From: Desulfovibrio desulfuricans
Lineage (GTDB): Bacteria; Desulfobacterota; Desulfovibrionia; Desulfovibrionales; Desulfovibrionaceae
Direction: 5' to 3'
DNA length: 64,000 nucleotides
Assembly (NCBI RefSeq): GCF_024460775.1
Contig: NZ_JANFYZ010000004.1
Span: 62,001-126,000 of the forward strand
Shown here: piece by piece, positions 1 through 8,811 of the stretch
How positions within the stretch are numbered: position 1 is the first letter of the stretch
How the letters are laid out: the number at the start of each line of letters is the position of its first letter
Position numbers and translations under genes: made by a program
Notes under the pieces: model-generated
Databases searched by the model: none
The model's input: only the letters and a program-made list of their open reading frames with translations
What the model was told of the DNA's origin: nothing

Positions 1-137
1 GCGCCGACGAGGAAACCTTCATGGAAGCCGTGGCTGCCATTTCGGCGCTGGCCATTGAAAACTCCCGCCTGCATGAAGCCCTGCGCAACAATTACGAGCT
101 GATGGCCAAACACGCCTACTCTCTCTACGAAGACTAG
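1..137 (+). CDS. C-terminal end of a GAF-domain protein (partial)
   Basis: Only the last 44 codons are present; the gene runs in from the left edge and stops at 135-137. The visible residues (a hydrophobic AAISALAIENSRLHEAL helix, then NNYELMAKH) match the final helix of GAF domains, where an AIENARLYE-like helix closes the domain and leads into a coiled coil. Nothing follows the helix except about 15 residues, so if there is an effector domain it lies upstream of the window. Function cannot be assigned beyond a likely small-ligand-sensing module. About 200 bases separate it from the next gene. Confidence 0.6.
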   Translation, partial: ADEETFMEAVAAISALAIENSRLHEALRNNYELMAKHAYSLYED

Positions 138-340
138 GCCGCGCACAGGCGATTTTGTCCCGGCTGCCTGGCAGGTTTTCAACAGCCCGTGCAGCAAAGG
201 CATTGCCTAAAAGTGGCAGGGCTTTCGTCCGGGGCCAGAACAGTCGGGCGCAGTGCATGCGCTTTGCAAATTTGAGCCGTTGAATTCCGGCGGCAGCGCA
301 CGACAACGATTTTTCCCTCTACGCTATGAGGAACTTGCAT

Positions 341-1357
341 ATGAGCAGAATCAAAGTAGGCATCAACGGCTTTGGCCGTATTGGGCGGCAGGTTTTCCGC
401 GCCCTGCACCAGAGCTACCGCGACAAAGTGGAAGTGGTTGCCATCAACGACCTGTTTGACGCGGAATCCAATTTCCACCTGCTGGAATACGATTCCGTCT
501 ATGGACGTGCCAACCTTGACGCCAAGGTCAACGGTCAGGACGCCACAGTAGGCGACTGGAACATCCACTGCTTTGCAGAGCGCGACCCCAAGCAGCTTAC
601 CTGGGGCGCGCATGATGTTGACATCGTGGTGGAAAGCACGGGCATCTTCCGCTCTGCCACCCAGGCGGCCGTGCATATTGAAAACGGCGCAAAAAAGGTC
701 ATCATCACCGCCCCCGCCAAGGACGAAGACATCACCATCGTCATGGGCGTGAACCACGAGCAGTACGACCCGGCCAAGCACCACGTCGTGTCCAACGCCT
801 CGTGCACCACCAACTGCCTTGCCCCGGTGGCTCTTGTGTTGCAGCGCAAATTCGGCATCCAGATGGGCAACATGACCACCATCCATGCCTATACCAACGA
901 CCAGCGAATTCTCGACATGGCCCACAAGGACCCGCGTCGCGCCCGCGCCGCCGCCTGCAACATCATCCCCACCTCCACCGGCGCGGCTCAGGCAGTAGCC
1001 AAGGTTATTCCCGAACTCAAGGGCAAGTTCACGGGCTATTCGCTGCGTGTGCCCACGCCCACGGTTTCGGTTGTGGACTTTTCGGGCATTCTGGAAAAAT
1101 CCACCGACACCGAAAGCCTGCTCGGCGAACTCAAGGAAGCTTCGGAAACCTACCTCAAGGGCATTCTGGCTTACAACGAAAAACCCCTGGTCTCCATGGA
1201 CTTCAAGGGCGACCCGCATTCTTCCATTCTTGAAGCCCCCTACACCACCGTGCAGGAAGGCCGCCTTGTCAAGATTGTGGCCTGGTACGACAACGAATGG
1301 GGCTATTCCAACCGCGTGTGCGACCTCGCCTGCCTCATGGGGGCCAAGGGCTTCTAG
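341..1357 (+). CDS. gap: Type I glyceraldehyde-3-phosphate dehydrogenase
   Basis: Catalyses the phosphorylating, NAD-dependent oxidation of glyceraldehyde 3-phosphate in central carbon metabolism. The 338-residue protein starts [17 protein letters not shown], the N-terminal Rossmann fold, and carries the catalytic motif [12 protein letters not shown] with the nucleophile at Cys155. The acidic IND segment after the second beta strand fits NAD rather than NADP use. I chose the ATG at 341 because GAGGAA lies 7 bases upstream; the in-frame ATG at 326 would put that site inside the gene. A GC-rich hairpin follows the stop, so it is probably transcribed separately from fumC. Confidence 0.97.
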   Translation: MSRIKVGINGFGRIGRQVFRALHQSYRDKVEVVAINDLFDAESNFHLLEYDSVYGRANLDAKVNGQDATVGDWNIHCFAERDPKQLTWGAHDVDIVVESTGIFRSATQAAVHIENGAKKVIITAPAKDEDITIVMGVNHEQYDPAKHHVVSNASCTTNCLAPVALVLQRKFGIQMGNMTTIHAYTNDQRILDMAHKDPRRARAAACNIIPTSTGAAQAVAKVIPELKGKFTGYSLRVPTPTVSVVDFSGILEKSTDTESLLGELKEASETYLKGILAYNEKPLVSMDFKGDPHSSILEAPYTTVQEGRLVKIVAWYDNEWGYSNRVCDLACLMGAKGF

Positions 1358-1381
1358 CACAGCACCGTATAACGGCACAGA

Positions 1382-1430
1382 ACGGCCCCCGGTCAGCCGC
1401 TTCGCAAGGAGCGGGCCGGGGGCCGTTGTT
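1382..1430 (+). terminator. Hairpin terminator after gap
   Basis: An 11-bp perfect stem (1382-1392 with 1416-1426, ACGGCCCCCGG paired to its complement) with a 23-base loop lies 24 bases after the gap stop codon. The trailing sequence is TGTTCG, so the U-tract is weak; termination may be partial, allowing some read-through to fumC. Confidence 0.6.
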
Positions 1431-1450
1431 CGTGCAGGGAGGAGCGCGCC

Positions 1451-2911
1451 GTGGGCAGTACAGCACAAAAAGAACCCTCTGTTCTTGATCTTCCTGTGGG
1501 CATAGACGCCGCTGGAGAACGCGAAGAATTTGACAGCATGGGGCAGGTCATGGTGCCTGCCAACCGTTACTGGGGTGCGCAGACGCAGCGCTCGCTCGAA
1601 CATTTTTCCATTGGCGACGACAAGATGCCGCTGGAAATCTGCCGCGCCCTCTGCCTGATCAAAAAGGCCAGCGCACAGGTCAACGCCCGCATGGGGCGGC
1701 TGCCCGGCTGGAAGGCACAGGCCATTGACCGCGCTGCGCAGGAAGGCATGGACGGCCTGCTGGACGAACATTTTCCCCTCTATGTGTGGCAGACTGGTTC
1801 CGGCACCCAGACCAACATGAATGTGAACGAGGTGCTGTCCAACCGCGCCATCCAGTTGCTCGGCGGCGTCATGGGCAGTCAGAAACCCGTTGGCCCCAAT
1901 GATGATGTGAACATGAGCCAGTCGTCCAACGACGCCTTTCCTACGGCCATGCATCTGGCTGCTGTGCAGAGCTGCGATGCGCGTCTGCTGCCGGAGGTGG
2001 AAGCCCTGGCCGATGCAGTGGAACGCAAGGCCGTGCAGTGGATGGACGTGGTCAAGATTGGCCGCACCCACTTGCAGGATGCAGTGCCCCTCAGCGTGGG
2101 GCAGGAATGGTCTGGCTATGCCGCCCAACTGCGGGCCTGCGTTGCGGACATCCAGACCGCCCGCGAGGGACTCTACCCCCTGGCTCTGGGCGGCACCGCC
2201 GTGGGCACCGGGCTGAACGCGCCAAAGGGCTTCAGCATGGCAGTTGCGGAAGAACTGGCGAGCATCACGGGCAAGCCCTTTGTCACAGCGCCCAACAAGT
2301 TCATGGCCCTTGCCTCCCAGGACGCCATTGTGCGCTTCAGCGCCGCCCTGCGGGGGCTGGCCGTGGCTCTGGTCAAAATAGCCAACGACATGCGCTGGCT
2401 GGCGGCTGGCCCGCGCTGCGGGCTGGGCGAACTGCAATTGCCGGAAAACGAACCCGGCTCGTCCATCATGCCCGGCAAGATCAACCCCACCCAGTGCGAG
2501 GCCCTGATCATGATCGCCATACAGGTCATGGGCAACGACAGCGCCGTGGCCATTGCGGGCAGCCAGGGCAATTTTGAACTCAATGTCATGCGCCCCGTAG
2601 CCATCAAAAACGTGCTGCAATCCATAAATATTCTGGGCGACGGCTGCCGCAAGTTCAGGGAACATTCCGTTGAAGGCACAAGGCTCAACAGGGCGAAAAT
2701 TGATTCGTTCGTCAATAATTCCCTGATGCTGGTCACGGCGCTTTCGCCCGTCATCGGCTACCAGCAGGCGGCAAAAATTGCAGAAAAGGCCTCGGCGGAG
2801 GGGCTCACCCTCAGGCAGGCGGCGCTGGAGCTGGGAAGCGTGACCGCGGAACAGTTTGACAACATCGTGCGGCCCGAAACCATGATCGGTAATGGGCTGG
2901 CTGGGGCGTAG
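1451..2911 (+). CDS. fumC: Class II fumarate hydratase
   Basis: Reversible hydration of fumarate to malate; an iron-free homotetrameric enzyme of the fumarase/aspartase superfamily. The 486-residue product has the three superfamily regions: TNMNVNE (about 122-127), [10 protein letters not shown] with His207, and the signature [11 protein letters not shown] at 336-346 that holds the catalytic-loop serine. GRTHLQDA favours fumarase over aspartase or argininosuccinate lyase. The start is the GTG at 1451, preceded by AGGGAGGAG at the right spacing; the roughly 25-residue N-terminal extension compared with E. coli FumC is within family variation. It sits just after gap and is followed by a bidirectional terminator. 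Confidence 0.95.
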   Translation: MGSTAQKEPSVLDLPVGIDAAGEREEFDSMGQVMVPANRYWGAQTQRSLEHFSIGDDKMPLEICRALCLIKKASAQVNARMGRLPGWKAQAIDRAAQEGMDGLLDEHFPLYVWQTGSGTQTNMNVNEVLSNRAIQLLGGVMGSQKPVGPNDDVNMSQSSNDAFPTAMHLAAVQSCDARLLPEVEALADAVERKAVQWMDVVKIGRTHLQDAVPLSVGQEWSGYAAQLRACVADIQTAREGLYPLALGGTAVGTGLNAPKGFSMAVAEELASITGKPFVTAPNKFMALASQDAIVRFSAALRGLAVALVKIANDMRWLAAGPRCGLGELQLPENEPGSSIMPGKINPTQCEALIMIAIQVMGNDSAVAIAGSQGNFELNVMRPVAIKNVLQSINILGDGCRKFREHSVEGTRLNRAKIDSFVNNSLMLVTALSPVIGYQQAAKIAEKASAEGLTLRQAALELGSVTAEQFDNIVRPETMIGNGLAGA

Positions 2912-2941
2912 GCTCTGCGGCCTGCACGCGCCCTGAAATCA

Positions 2942-2973
2942 AACATCCGGCAGGGAAACCCCTGCCGGATGTT
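2942..2973. terminator. Bidirectional terminator between fumC and the oxidoreductase operon
   Basis: A 13-bp perfect stem (2942-2954 with 2961-2973, AACATCCGGCAGG and its complement) with a short loop sits between two genes that converge here. It is followed on the plus strand by GTCTTTATT. It can serve both fumC and the minus-strand oxidoreductase operon ending at 3016. Confidence 0.75.
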
Positions 2974-3015
2974 GTCTTTATTCTGCAAAAGCGTCCCGCA
3001 CGGGCGGGCCGCATG

Positions 3016-3558
3016 CTATGCGAAGTTGTAACCCTGCTCCAGCGCCTTGGCGTTGGCGGAGATCAGTTTGGCGTAGTGCGCGCTGACCACGCGATTCAGC
3101 GCTTCCTGCACCACATTGAGGGGCAGCGCCCCCGTTGCCTTGAGCCATGCGCCCAGGGCCACCATATTGGCCATTTTCACATTGCCCAGTTCGTGGGCCA
3201 TGTCGTTCACGGGAATGTACACCGTGCGCTTTGCGGCATCGAGCAGGTTCTCCGCCACCAGCGAGGCATTGACGATCTGCACGCCGTCCGCGCTCAGCCG
3301 GGGCTGGAACTTGGAAAGCGAAGGCTCGTTGAGAATGATGGTGGACATGGGTTCACGCACCAGAGGCGAACCGATGGGGTGCTCATCAAGCACCACCGTG
3401 CAGTTGGCCGTGCCGCCGCGCATTTCTGCCCCGTAAACGGGGATAAAGCTCACCTCAAGCCCGTGCTCCATGCCAGCCTGCGCCAGCAGGTTGCCGATGA
3501 GCATGACGCCCTGACCGCCAAAACCGGCAATAATCACATCCTGATATGCGTTAGACAT
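3016..3558 (-). CDS. korC: 2-oxoacid:ferredoxin oxidoreductase, gamma subunit
   Basis: Last gene of a four-gene operon encoding an enzyme that oxidatively decarboxylates a 2-oxoacid to its acyl-CoA while reducing ferredoxin. The 180-residue protein opens with DVIIAGFGGQGVML, the hallmark of the gamma domain, and contains VYGAEMRGGTANC, a conserved segment of this subunit family. Its start overlaps the end of the beta gene by 8 bases, implying translational coupling. The four-subunit delta-alpha-beta-gamma layout is that of 2-oxoglutarate or 2-oxoisovalerate enzymes. The kor name is an inference, because the sequence alone does not fix the substrate. Confidence 0.85.
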   Translation of the reverse strand: MSNAYQDVIIAGFGGQGVMLIGNLLAQAGMEHGLEVSFIPVYGAEMRGGTANCTVVLDEHPIGSPLVREPMSTIILNEPSLSKFQPRLSADGVQIVNASLVAENLLDAAKRTVYIPVNDMAHELGNVKMANMVALGAWLKATGALPLNVVQEALNRVVSAHYAKLISANAKALEQGYNFA

Positions 3559-4354
3559 GATCCGCCTCCACGCTGGCCGTCACATCCTTGTACACCCCAA
3601 GGGGGAATACGGGCATCATGGCCTCGGCAATCCGCTTGTTGGCAGCAATGGGATCCAGATGCCAGTTGGTGGGGCAGCCGGAAAGCAGCTCGATGAAGCC
3701 AAAGCCAAGGCCCTGCAACTGCACTTCAAAGGCTTTGCGCATGGCCTTTTTGGATTCGCGCACATGCTTGACCGAATCCAGCGAGCAGCGGGCGGAATAG
3801 GCCACGCCGTCCAGCTGGGCCATGATTTCGGCCATACGGATGGGGCCGCCCTCGTTGCTGATGGAGCGTCCCTGCCGCGATGTGGTGGTCTTTTGTCCCA
3901 CCAGGGTGGTGGGGGCCATCTGCCCGCCGGTCATGCCGTACACCGTGTTGTTGATGAAGATGCCGGTGATCTTTTCGCCACGGTTGGCGGCGTGCATGGA
4001 TTCGGCCATGCCGATGGCTGCCATGTCGCCGTCGCCCTGATAGGTGAACACCACGGCGTCCGGGCGCGCGCGGCGCACGCCTGTGGCCACGGCGCAGGCG
4101 CGGCCATGCGGGGCCTCAAGGCCGTCCACGTTAAAGTAATCGTAGGTAAAGGTGGCGCAGCCCACCGATGCCACCAGAATGGTGCGTTCGGCCACGCCCA
4201 GTTCGTGCAGCACCTCGCTCACCAGCCTGTGGGCAATACCGTGGTGGCATCCGGGGCAATAGTGGGTGGGGCGCTCGTTGAGCACGGGATTGGTATCAAA
4301 AACCAGGCTTTCGCCCTCGGCGGGACGCAATGCGTCCAGTTCCTGAGCTTGCAT
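3551..4354 (-). CDS. korB: 2-oxoacid:ferredoxin oxidoreductase, beta (TPP-binding) subunit
   Basis: Thiamine pyrophosphate-binding subunit. The 267-residue product has HYCPGCHHGIAHRL near the N-terminus, where the CPGCGH-type motif of this family lies, and the TPP/Mg signature GDGDMAAIGMAESMHA followed by NNTVYGMTGGQMAPTT. The ATG at 4354 is chosen because AAGGAGAAC precedes it and it falls 2 bases after the alpha stop; an upstream in-frame start would run into alpha. It is transcribed with the alpha, gamma and ferredoxin-like genes. Its family resemblance to 2-oxoglutarate enzymes is good, but branched-chain 2-oxoacids remain possible substrates. Confidence 0.88.
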   Translation of the reverse strand: MQAQELDALRPAEGESLVFDTNPVLNERPTHYCPGCHHGIAHRLVSEVLHELGVAERTILVASVGCATFTYDYFNVDGLEAPHGRACAVATGVRRARPDAVVFTYQGDGDMAAIGMAESMHAANRGEKITGIFINNTVYGMTGGQMAPTTLVGQKTTTSRQGRSISNEGGPIRMAEIMAQLDGVAYSARCSLDSVKHVRESKKAMRKAFEVQLQGLGFGFIELLSGCPTNWHLDPIAANKRIAEAMMPVFPLGVYKDVTASVEADHV

Positions 4355-4356
4355 GA

Positions 4357-5463
4357 TTAGTTCTCCTTGAGGGCCTGAAGCATGGGTTCGCGCAGGGCAT
4401 CGGCACCAATGAACAGCCCCGGCATGACGCCGTGCCACAGCACGGATGCGGGCGCAACACCCGGCTGGCCAAAGAGGGCCAGACGGACATCTTCCACCAT
4501 CTGCCCCGTGTTCTGCTCCATAACCAGAAAACGCCGGCCGGGCGCAAGCGCGCGCAGGGCTTCATCCGGGAAGGGGAACAGGGTAATGGGCCGGAACAGG
4601 CCGATTTTATGCCCCTGGGCGCGCAACTGGCGGATGGCGCTGCGCGCAATGCGGGCAATGGAGCCAAAGGCCACCACGATCAGTTCCGCATCGTCAGTAT
4701 CAACGCATTCAAAGGCGCAATCGGCCTTCATGGATTCGTACTTGCGCATGAGCATGCGGTTGCGCTCGGCCAATGCCCCTTCGGCCAGATAGACCGACTT
4801 GAGCAGGCGCGGCTGCGCGCCGGGGCCACGGCGGCCATAACCTTCCATGCGCCAGGGCGCGGCAAGGGCGGCCAGTTCCTCGGCGGGCACGGCGTCCTTG
4901 GGCGGCACGCGGCGCACGGGTTCCTTGATCTGGCCCACGATGGCGTCGCCCAGCACCATGACCGGGTTGGCGTATTTGAATGCCAGGGCAAAGGCCCTGA
5001 ACATGAAATCATAGCATTCCTGAGCGGTGGAGGGGGCCAGCACCAGATTGCGGTGGTCGCCGTGCCCGCCGCCCTTGACGGCCTGAAAATAATCGCCCTG
5101 CGAGGGGCCGATATCGCCTAGGCCGGGGCCGCCGCGCTGCATGTTGACGATCACGCCGGGAATCTGGCTGCCCGCCATGTAGGAAATGCCTTCCTGCATG
5201 AGCGAAATGCCGCAACTGGAGGATGACGTAAGCGCAGGAATGCCGCTGGCTGCCGCACCCAGCACCATGTTGATGGCGCCGACTTCGCTTTCGGCCTGCA
5301 CAAACTGGCCGCCGACTTCGGGCAAGAGGCTGGAGAGGGATTCCGGCACTTCATTCTGCGGGGTGATGGGGTAGCCGAAATAGCAGCGGCAGCCCGCATC
5401 TATGGCGCCAAAGGCCACGGCTTCGTTGCCCTTGATGAGCACACGTTCGGTTGCAGCGCTCAT
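4357..5463 (-). CDS. korA: 2-oxoacid:ferredoxin oxidoreductase, alpha subunit
   Basis: Alpha subunit (368 residues), containing the pyrimidine-binding half of the TPP site and the transketolase C-like domain. It begins with ERVLIKGNEAVAFGAIDAG and continues with YFGYPITPQNEVPE, where the family has its GYPITPS/Q-type substrate-site motif. The C-terminal third (FECVDTDDAELIVVAFGS) is the transketolase C-like domain. The ATG at 5463 overlaps the ferredoxin-like gene's stop in an ATGA arrangement and has a run of Gs upstream as ribosome binding site. The gamma domain is separate, so this is not one of the alpha-gamma fusions. Confidence 0.88.
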   Translation of the reverse strand: MSAATERVLIKGNEAVAFGAIDAGCRCYFGYPITPQNEVPESLSSLLPEVGGQFVQAESEVGAINMVLGAAASGIPALTSSSSCGISLMQEGISYMAGSQIPGVIVNMQRGGPGLGDIGPSQGDYFQAVKGGGHGDHRNLVLAPSTAQECYDFMFRAFALAFKYANPVMVLGDAIVGQIKEPVRRVPPKDAVPAEELAALAAPWRMEGYGRRGPGAQPRLLKSVYLAEGALAERNRMLMRKYESMKADCAFECVDTDDAELIVVAFGSIARIARSAIRQLRAQGHKIGLFRPITLFPFPDEALRALAPGRRFLVMEQNTGQMVEDVRLALFGQPGVAPASVLWHGVMPGLFIGADALREPMLQALKEN

Positions 5464-5684
5464 GCCTTGCCCCCCTTGGTTTTCGCGCTTTTGAACACGC
5501 GTATGGCCACATCGGGACACATGACCGCGCACGAGGCACAGCCCGTGCATTGGCCTTCCATTTCCATCACTTCATAACCGTGGCGGTTAAAACGGCCCGA
5601 AGGCCGGAGGATGTGCACCGGGCAGACTTCCACACACAGGCGGCAGCCCTTGCAGCGCTCTTCCATGAATACAACTCTTGACAT
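5460..5684 (-). CDS. korD: Ferredoxin-like delta subunit of the 2-oxoacid oxidoreductase
   Basis: A 74-residue protein with two complete 4Fe-4S motifs, CKGCRLCVEVCP and CTGCASCAVMCP, typical of the electron-transfer delta subunit that passes electrons from the TPP enzyme to ferredoxin. The start at 5684 (MSRVVFMEERCKGC) has AAGGAG upstream; an earlier in-frame ATG adds 13 unconserved residues and lacks a good site. It is the first oxidoreductase gene; queA lies about 40 bases upstream on the same strand, so the promoter may be that of queA. Confidence 0.9.
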   Translation of the reverse strand: MSRVVFMEERCKGCRLCVEVCPVHILRPSGRFNRHGYEVMEMEGQCTGCASCAVMCPDVAIRVFKSAKTKGGKA

Positions 5685-5723
5685 TTCAGCTCCTTGGGAT
5701 TCCACACCCGCTTCATGAAACAA

Positions 5724-6821
5724 TCAGCGAATAAGCATGGCATCGCCATATGAGAAGAACCGATACCCCCTGCTCACGGCCTCGGCATAAGCGGCAAGCA
5801 CACGCTCGCGCCCGGCCAGGGCAGAAACCAGCATAATCAGGGAGGACTCAGGCAGATGAAAGTTTGTCAGCAGGCCGTCAACCACGCGGAAGGGCCTGCC
5901 GGGGTACAAAAAGATGTCCGTCCATCCGGTAAAGGGCTGCACCCTGCCGCACAATTCGGCCACGCCCTCCATAGAGCGCAGGCTGGTGGTGCCAACGGCA
6001 ATCACAGGCCGCCCTTCACGCTTGGCCTCGGCAATGGCAAGAGCCGTTGCCTCGGGTATTTCCACATATTCCCTGTGCATGCGGTGGCCTCGGATGTCGG
6101 CGCTGCGCACAGGGCTGAAGGTGCCGTACCCCACATACAGGGTTACGTCCGCCCACTGAAAGCCTCTGGCCTTCAGGGTTTCTCGCATCTCGGGGGTAAA
6201 ATGCAGCCCCGCCGTGGGCGCGGCCACAGAACCCGTCTTGTCCTCGCGGGAATAGATGGTCTGGTAGCGGCTCAGATCTTCTTCCGCATCTGTCCGCTTG
6301 ATGTAGGGCGGCAAAGGAATATGCCCGGTGGCGGCAAAGGCCTTGGAGAGGTCGCCGTCCCAGGCCAGACGCACACGCCGATGCCCGAATTCGCCCGATT
6401 CCAGCACGGTCACGCTGATGCCCGCGCCAAATTCAAGCTTTTCACCGTCACGAATACTGCCGCCGGAGCGTATGAGCCCCTCAACCTCGGCACTTGAGCC
6501 GCCAAGCTTGTCGGGCCGCGCCCTTTCAAGCACCAGCGGCAGGGGCGTGAGCAGCAGAAACTCCACCTTGCCGCCGGTGGAGCGTGTTCCCAGCAGGCGC
6601 GCCTGCAGTACGCGGGAATTGTTGGCTACCAGCAACGCCCCCTCGGGCAGGCAATCCGGCAGATCGCTGAACTGGTGGTGCTCAAGCTCAAGCGCGCCCT
6701 GGCGCGGCATGACCAGCAGACGCGAGTTCCCGCGCTCTTCAGGCGGGAACTGGGCTATCTGCGCTTCAGGCAATGCAAAATTATAACTTTCGAGAAAAAA
6801 ATCCGCTTCCGCAGTGGGCAT
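5724..6821 (-). CDS. queA: S-adenosylmethionine:tRNA ribosyltransferase-isomerase
   Basis: Transfers and isomerises the ribosyl group of S-adenosylmethionine onto 7-aminomethyl-7-deazaguanine in tRNA, giving epoxyqueuosine at the wobble position. The 365-residue protein shows the family's conserved segments: FALPEAQIAQFP and RGNSRLLV at the N-terminus, VAAPTAGLHFT in the centre, GTTSLRSMEGV, and FLYPGRPFRVVDGLLTNFHLP-type sequence near the C-terminus. Length fits the family. It is the first gene of the minus-strand run leading into the oxidoreductase operon, divergent from the lipoprotein gene at 6941. The upstream sequence has only a weak ribosome binding site. Confidence 0.95.
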   Translation of the reverse strand: MPTAEADFFLESYNFALPEAQIAQFPPEERGNSRLLVMPRQGALELEHHQFSDLPDCLPEGALLVANNSRVLQARLLGTRSTGGKVEFLLLTPLPLVLERARPDKLGGSSAEVEGLIRSGGSIRDGEKLEFGAGISVTVLESGEFGHRRVRLAWDGDLSKAFAATGHIPLPPYIKRTDAEEDLSRYQTIYSREDKTGSVAAPTAGLHFTPEMRETLKARGFQWADVTLYVGYGTFSPVRSADIRGHRMHREYVEIPEATALAIAEAKREGRPVIAVGTTSLRSMEGVAELCGRVQPFTGWTDIFLYPGRPFRVVDGLLTNFHLPESSLIMLVSALAGRERVLAAYAEAVSRGYRFFSYGDAMLIR

Positions 6822-6940
6822 GATACGTGGGCCTCGTTAATGAACCTCTCGCGCCGCGGGCTTGTCAGCATGGGGCTGAGGGGCTAGTGTACTTGGGTTG
6901 CTTCCGGAGCATTTCACGCCGGGAGGAGGAGATTATAGCC

Positions 6941-7561
6941 ATGCGACGCCCGCTTGTCATCCTTGCAGTCACCCTGCTTGCCGCTCTGATGGCGGGCTGC
7001 TCGACGATGGAAATCAGCAATCCCTTTACCAATGACCCCCTTACGGGCGGTGTTGATACTGGCACAAGCCAACTTTTGGGGGTTCCCACACCTGCCGGAA
7101 TGCAGCGTTTCCCCACCCACGGATACCAGACCGCTGGGGCTGGCGGCGCGCAAGGGCTTGAAATATTTCGCGGTGATGCCGACATGGGGTTTGTAGCCCA
7201 GATCATGTTCACCGGTTTGCAGGGTCAGGGCTGGCATTTGCGCATGGCCCAGCGCAAGGGCATACGCAGCGTATACGTTTACGAACGCGGCTCAACAATG
7301 GCTACGCTGACTATTGAACGGGAAACCATGGGCACCGTACTCGCCATATGGGTTGCCGACCGCATGCCCGATGGCGCAACCCTGCCCATGCAGGAAAATA
7401 CTGGCGCCAGCGGCTACGGCGGGGGCAACAGCGGCAGCGGCAGCTCGTCCGGTTACAGCGAAAGCTCTGGCGGTGGCGGCGGCATGAATTCCTCCCCCAA
7501 GCCCGGCTTCACAGAAAGCTGGGGCGGCAACAAGGGCGGTCTACAGGAGCGAAACCTATGA
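6941..7561 (+). CDS. Conserved lipoprotein of unknown function
   Basis: A 206-residue exported lipoprotein. Residues 1-20 are a lipoprotein signal (MRR, hydrophobic core, LMAGC) with lipidation at Cys20. A central part of about 90 residues (roughly 70-160) looks like a compact mixed alpha/beta domain, and the C-terminal 50 residues are rich in Gly and Ser and probably disordered. GGGAGGAGGAGA precedes the ATG at 6941; a longer in-frame reading would bury this signal. Its stop overlaps the coaBC start in ATGA, so the two are translated together, although a lipoprotein has no obvious link to coenzyme A synthesis. I do not recognise the central domain. Confidence 0.8.
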   Translation: MRRPLVILAVTLLAALMAGCSTMEISNPFTNDPLTGGVDTGTSQLLGVPTPAGMQRFPTHGYQTAGAGGAQGLEIFRGDADMGFVAQIMFTGLQGQGWHLRMAQRKGIRSVYVYERGSTMATLTIERETMGTVLAIWVADRMPDGATLPMQENTGASGYGGGNSGSGSSSGYSESSGGGGGMNSSPKPGFTESWGGNKGGLQERNL

Positions 7562-8811
7562 GCGAAAGCAAAAGTGGTCTGAACACTCCCTTTGACCAGA
7601 GCACCCGTTACGAACGCAAACGTCTGCACCTTGGCGTGTGCGGCTCCGTGGCCTGCTACAAGGCCGCCGATCTTTTGCGCGCATGGACAGGCATGGGCAT
7701 GCATGTTTCCGCCACGCTCACTCCGGGCGCGCGCCGATTTGTGGCCCCCCTGCTCTTTGAGTCGCTGGGCGCTGCCCCGGTGTACGAAGACATGTTTTCG
7801 CAGGGACAGGATGTTTTTTCGCACCTTGAACCGGGGCAACACGCGCAGGCGCTGGTGGTGGCTCCGGCATCGGCTGACGCCCTGTTCCGTCTGGCGCACG
7901 GCGCGGCGGGCGACATGCTGGCGGCGCAGGCACTGGCCTTTGACGGGCCAATGGTGATCGCCCCAGCCATGAACCCGCGCATGTGGGCCAATCCTGCCAC
8001 GCAGGCCAATATTGACATTTTGCGGCAACGCGGGGTGCGCATTGTAATCCCTGCCTGCGGCGGCACAGCCTGCGGCGAACAGGGCGAGGGACGTCTTGCC
8101 CCCTTGCACGATATTTTTCTGGCTGCCCTGCGCGCGCTTTCGCCTCAGGACATGGCGGGCAAGCGCGTTATGGTCACTCTTGGCCCCACCCGCGAGGCAT
8201 GGGACGGCGTGCGCTTCTGGTCAAATCCTTCCAGCGGCCTTATGGGCGCGGCGCTGGCAGTGGCGGCATGGCTGCGAGGCGCAGAGGTTACTGCCATCTG
8301 CGGCCCCGGCGTGCGCGCACGTTTGCCGCGTGAAATCGTCCGGCACGACGTTGTGAGCGCCCGCGACATGTTTCAGGCCGCCGCCGATATCTGGCCCGGC
8401 ATGGACATGGGCATGTTCACCGCTGCTGTGGCGGATTTTTCGCCCCAGCCCTTTGGGCCCCGCAAATTCAAGAAAGCGGACGCTCCGGACGGCCTCACCG
8501 TGGCCTTTACGCCCAACCCTGATATTCTGCGCACCCTTTCCGAGGGCCGCAAGCCAGGCCAAAAGGTGCTGGGCTTTGCCGCGGAAACCGCCGCCGACAT
8601 GCAGGCCCTGCTGCCGCTGGCCCATGCCAAGCTCCAAGGCAAAAAGGCTGATGTGCTGGCCGCCAACCGCGTCAACGCCACAGACAGCGGCTTTGGCGCT
8701 GTCACCAATTCCATGGCTGTTGTAGACGCAACCGGGCATGAAGAAATCTGGCCCAACCAAAGCAAGGCTGATGTGGCCTGGGAACTGTGTTCATGGCTTT
8801 TGCGCTCGTAA
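7558..8811 (+). CDS. coaBC: Phosphopantothenoylcysteine decarboxylase / phosphopantothenate-cysteine ligase
   Basis: Bifunctional enzyme for two consecutive steps of coenzyme A synthesis: joining cysteine to 4'-phosphopantothenate and then decarboxylating it with FMN. The N-terminal flavoprotein (about 22-195) has LGVCGSVACYKA, the likely catalytic His89 in FSHLEP, the PAMNPRMW motif at 136-143 and the substrate clamp ACGEQGEGRL with Cys172. The C-terminal synthetase (from about 200) opens with KRVMVTLGPTREAWDGVRF and contains the conserved KFKK segment. The 417-residue length fits the bifunctional family. The ATG at 7558 follows AGGAG and overlaps the lipoprotein stop. Confidence 0.95.
   Translation: MSESKSGLNTPFDQSTRYERKRLHLGVCGSVACYKAADLLRAWTGMGMHVSATLTPGARRFVAPLLFESLGAAPVYEDMFSQGQDVFSHLEPGQHAQALVVAPASADALFRLAHGAAGDMLAAQALAFDGPMVIAPAMNPRMWANPATQANIDILRQRGVRIVIPACGGTACGEQGEGRLAPLHDIFLAALRALSPQDMAGKRVMVTLGPTREAWDGVRFWSNPSSGLMGAALAVAAWLRGAEVTAICGPGVRARLPREIVRHDVVSARDMFQAAADIWPGMDMGMFTAAVADFSPQPFGPRKFKKADAPDGLTVAFTPNPDILRTLSEGRKPGQKVLGFAAETAADMQALLPLAHAKLQGKKADVLAANRVNATDSGFGAVTNSMAVVDATGHEEIWPNQSKADVAWELCSWLLRS

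Noticed and set aside
179-2665. An 828-residue open frame on the minus strand across gap and fumC
   Set aside because: It is antisense to two well-recognised genes, and its translation is His/Gly/Val-rich in the way expected from the reverse of GC-rich coding sequence. No domain and no ribosome binding site.
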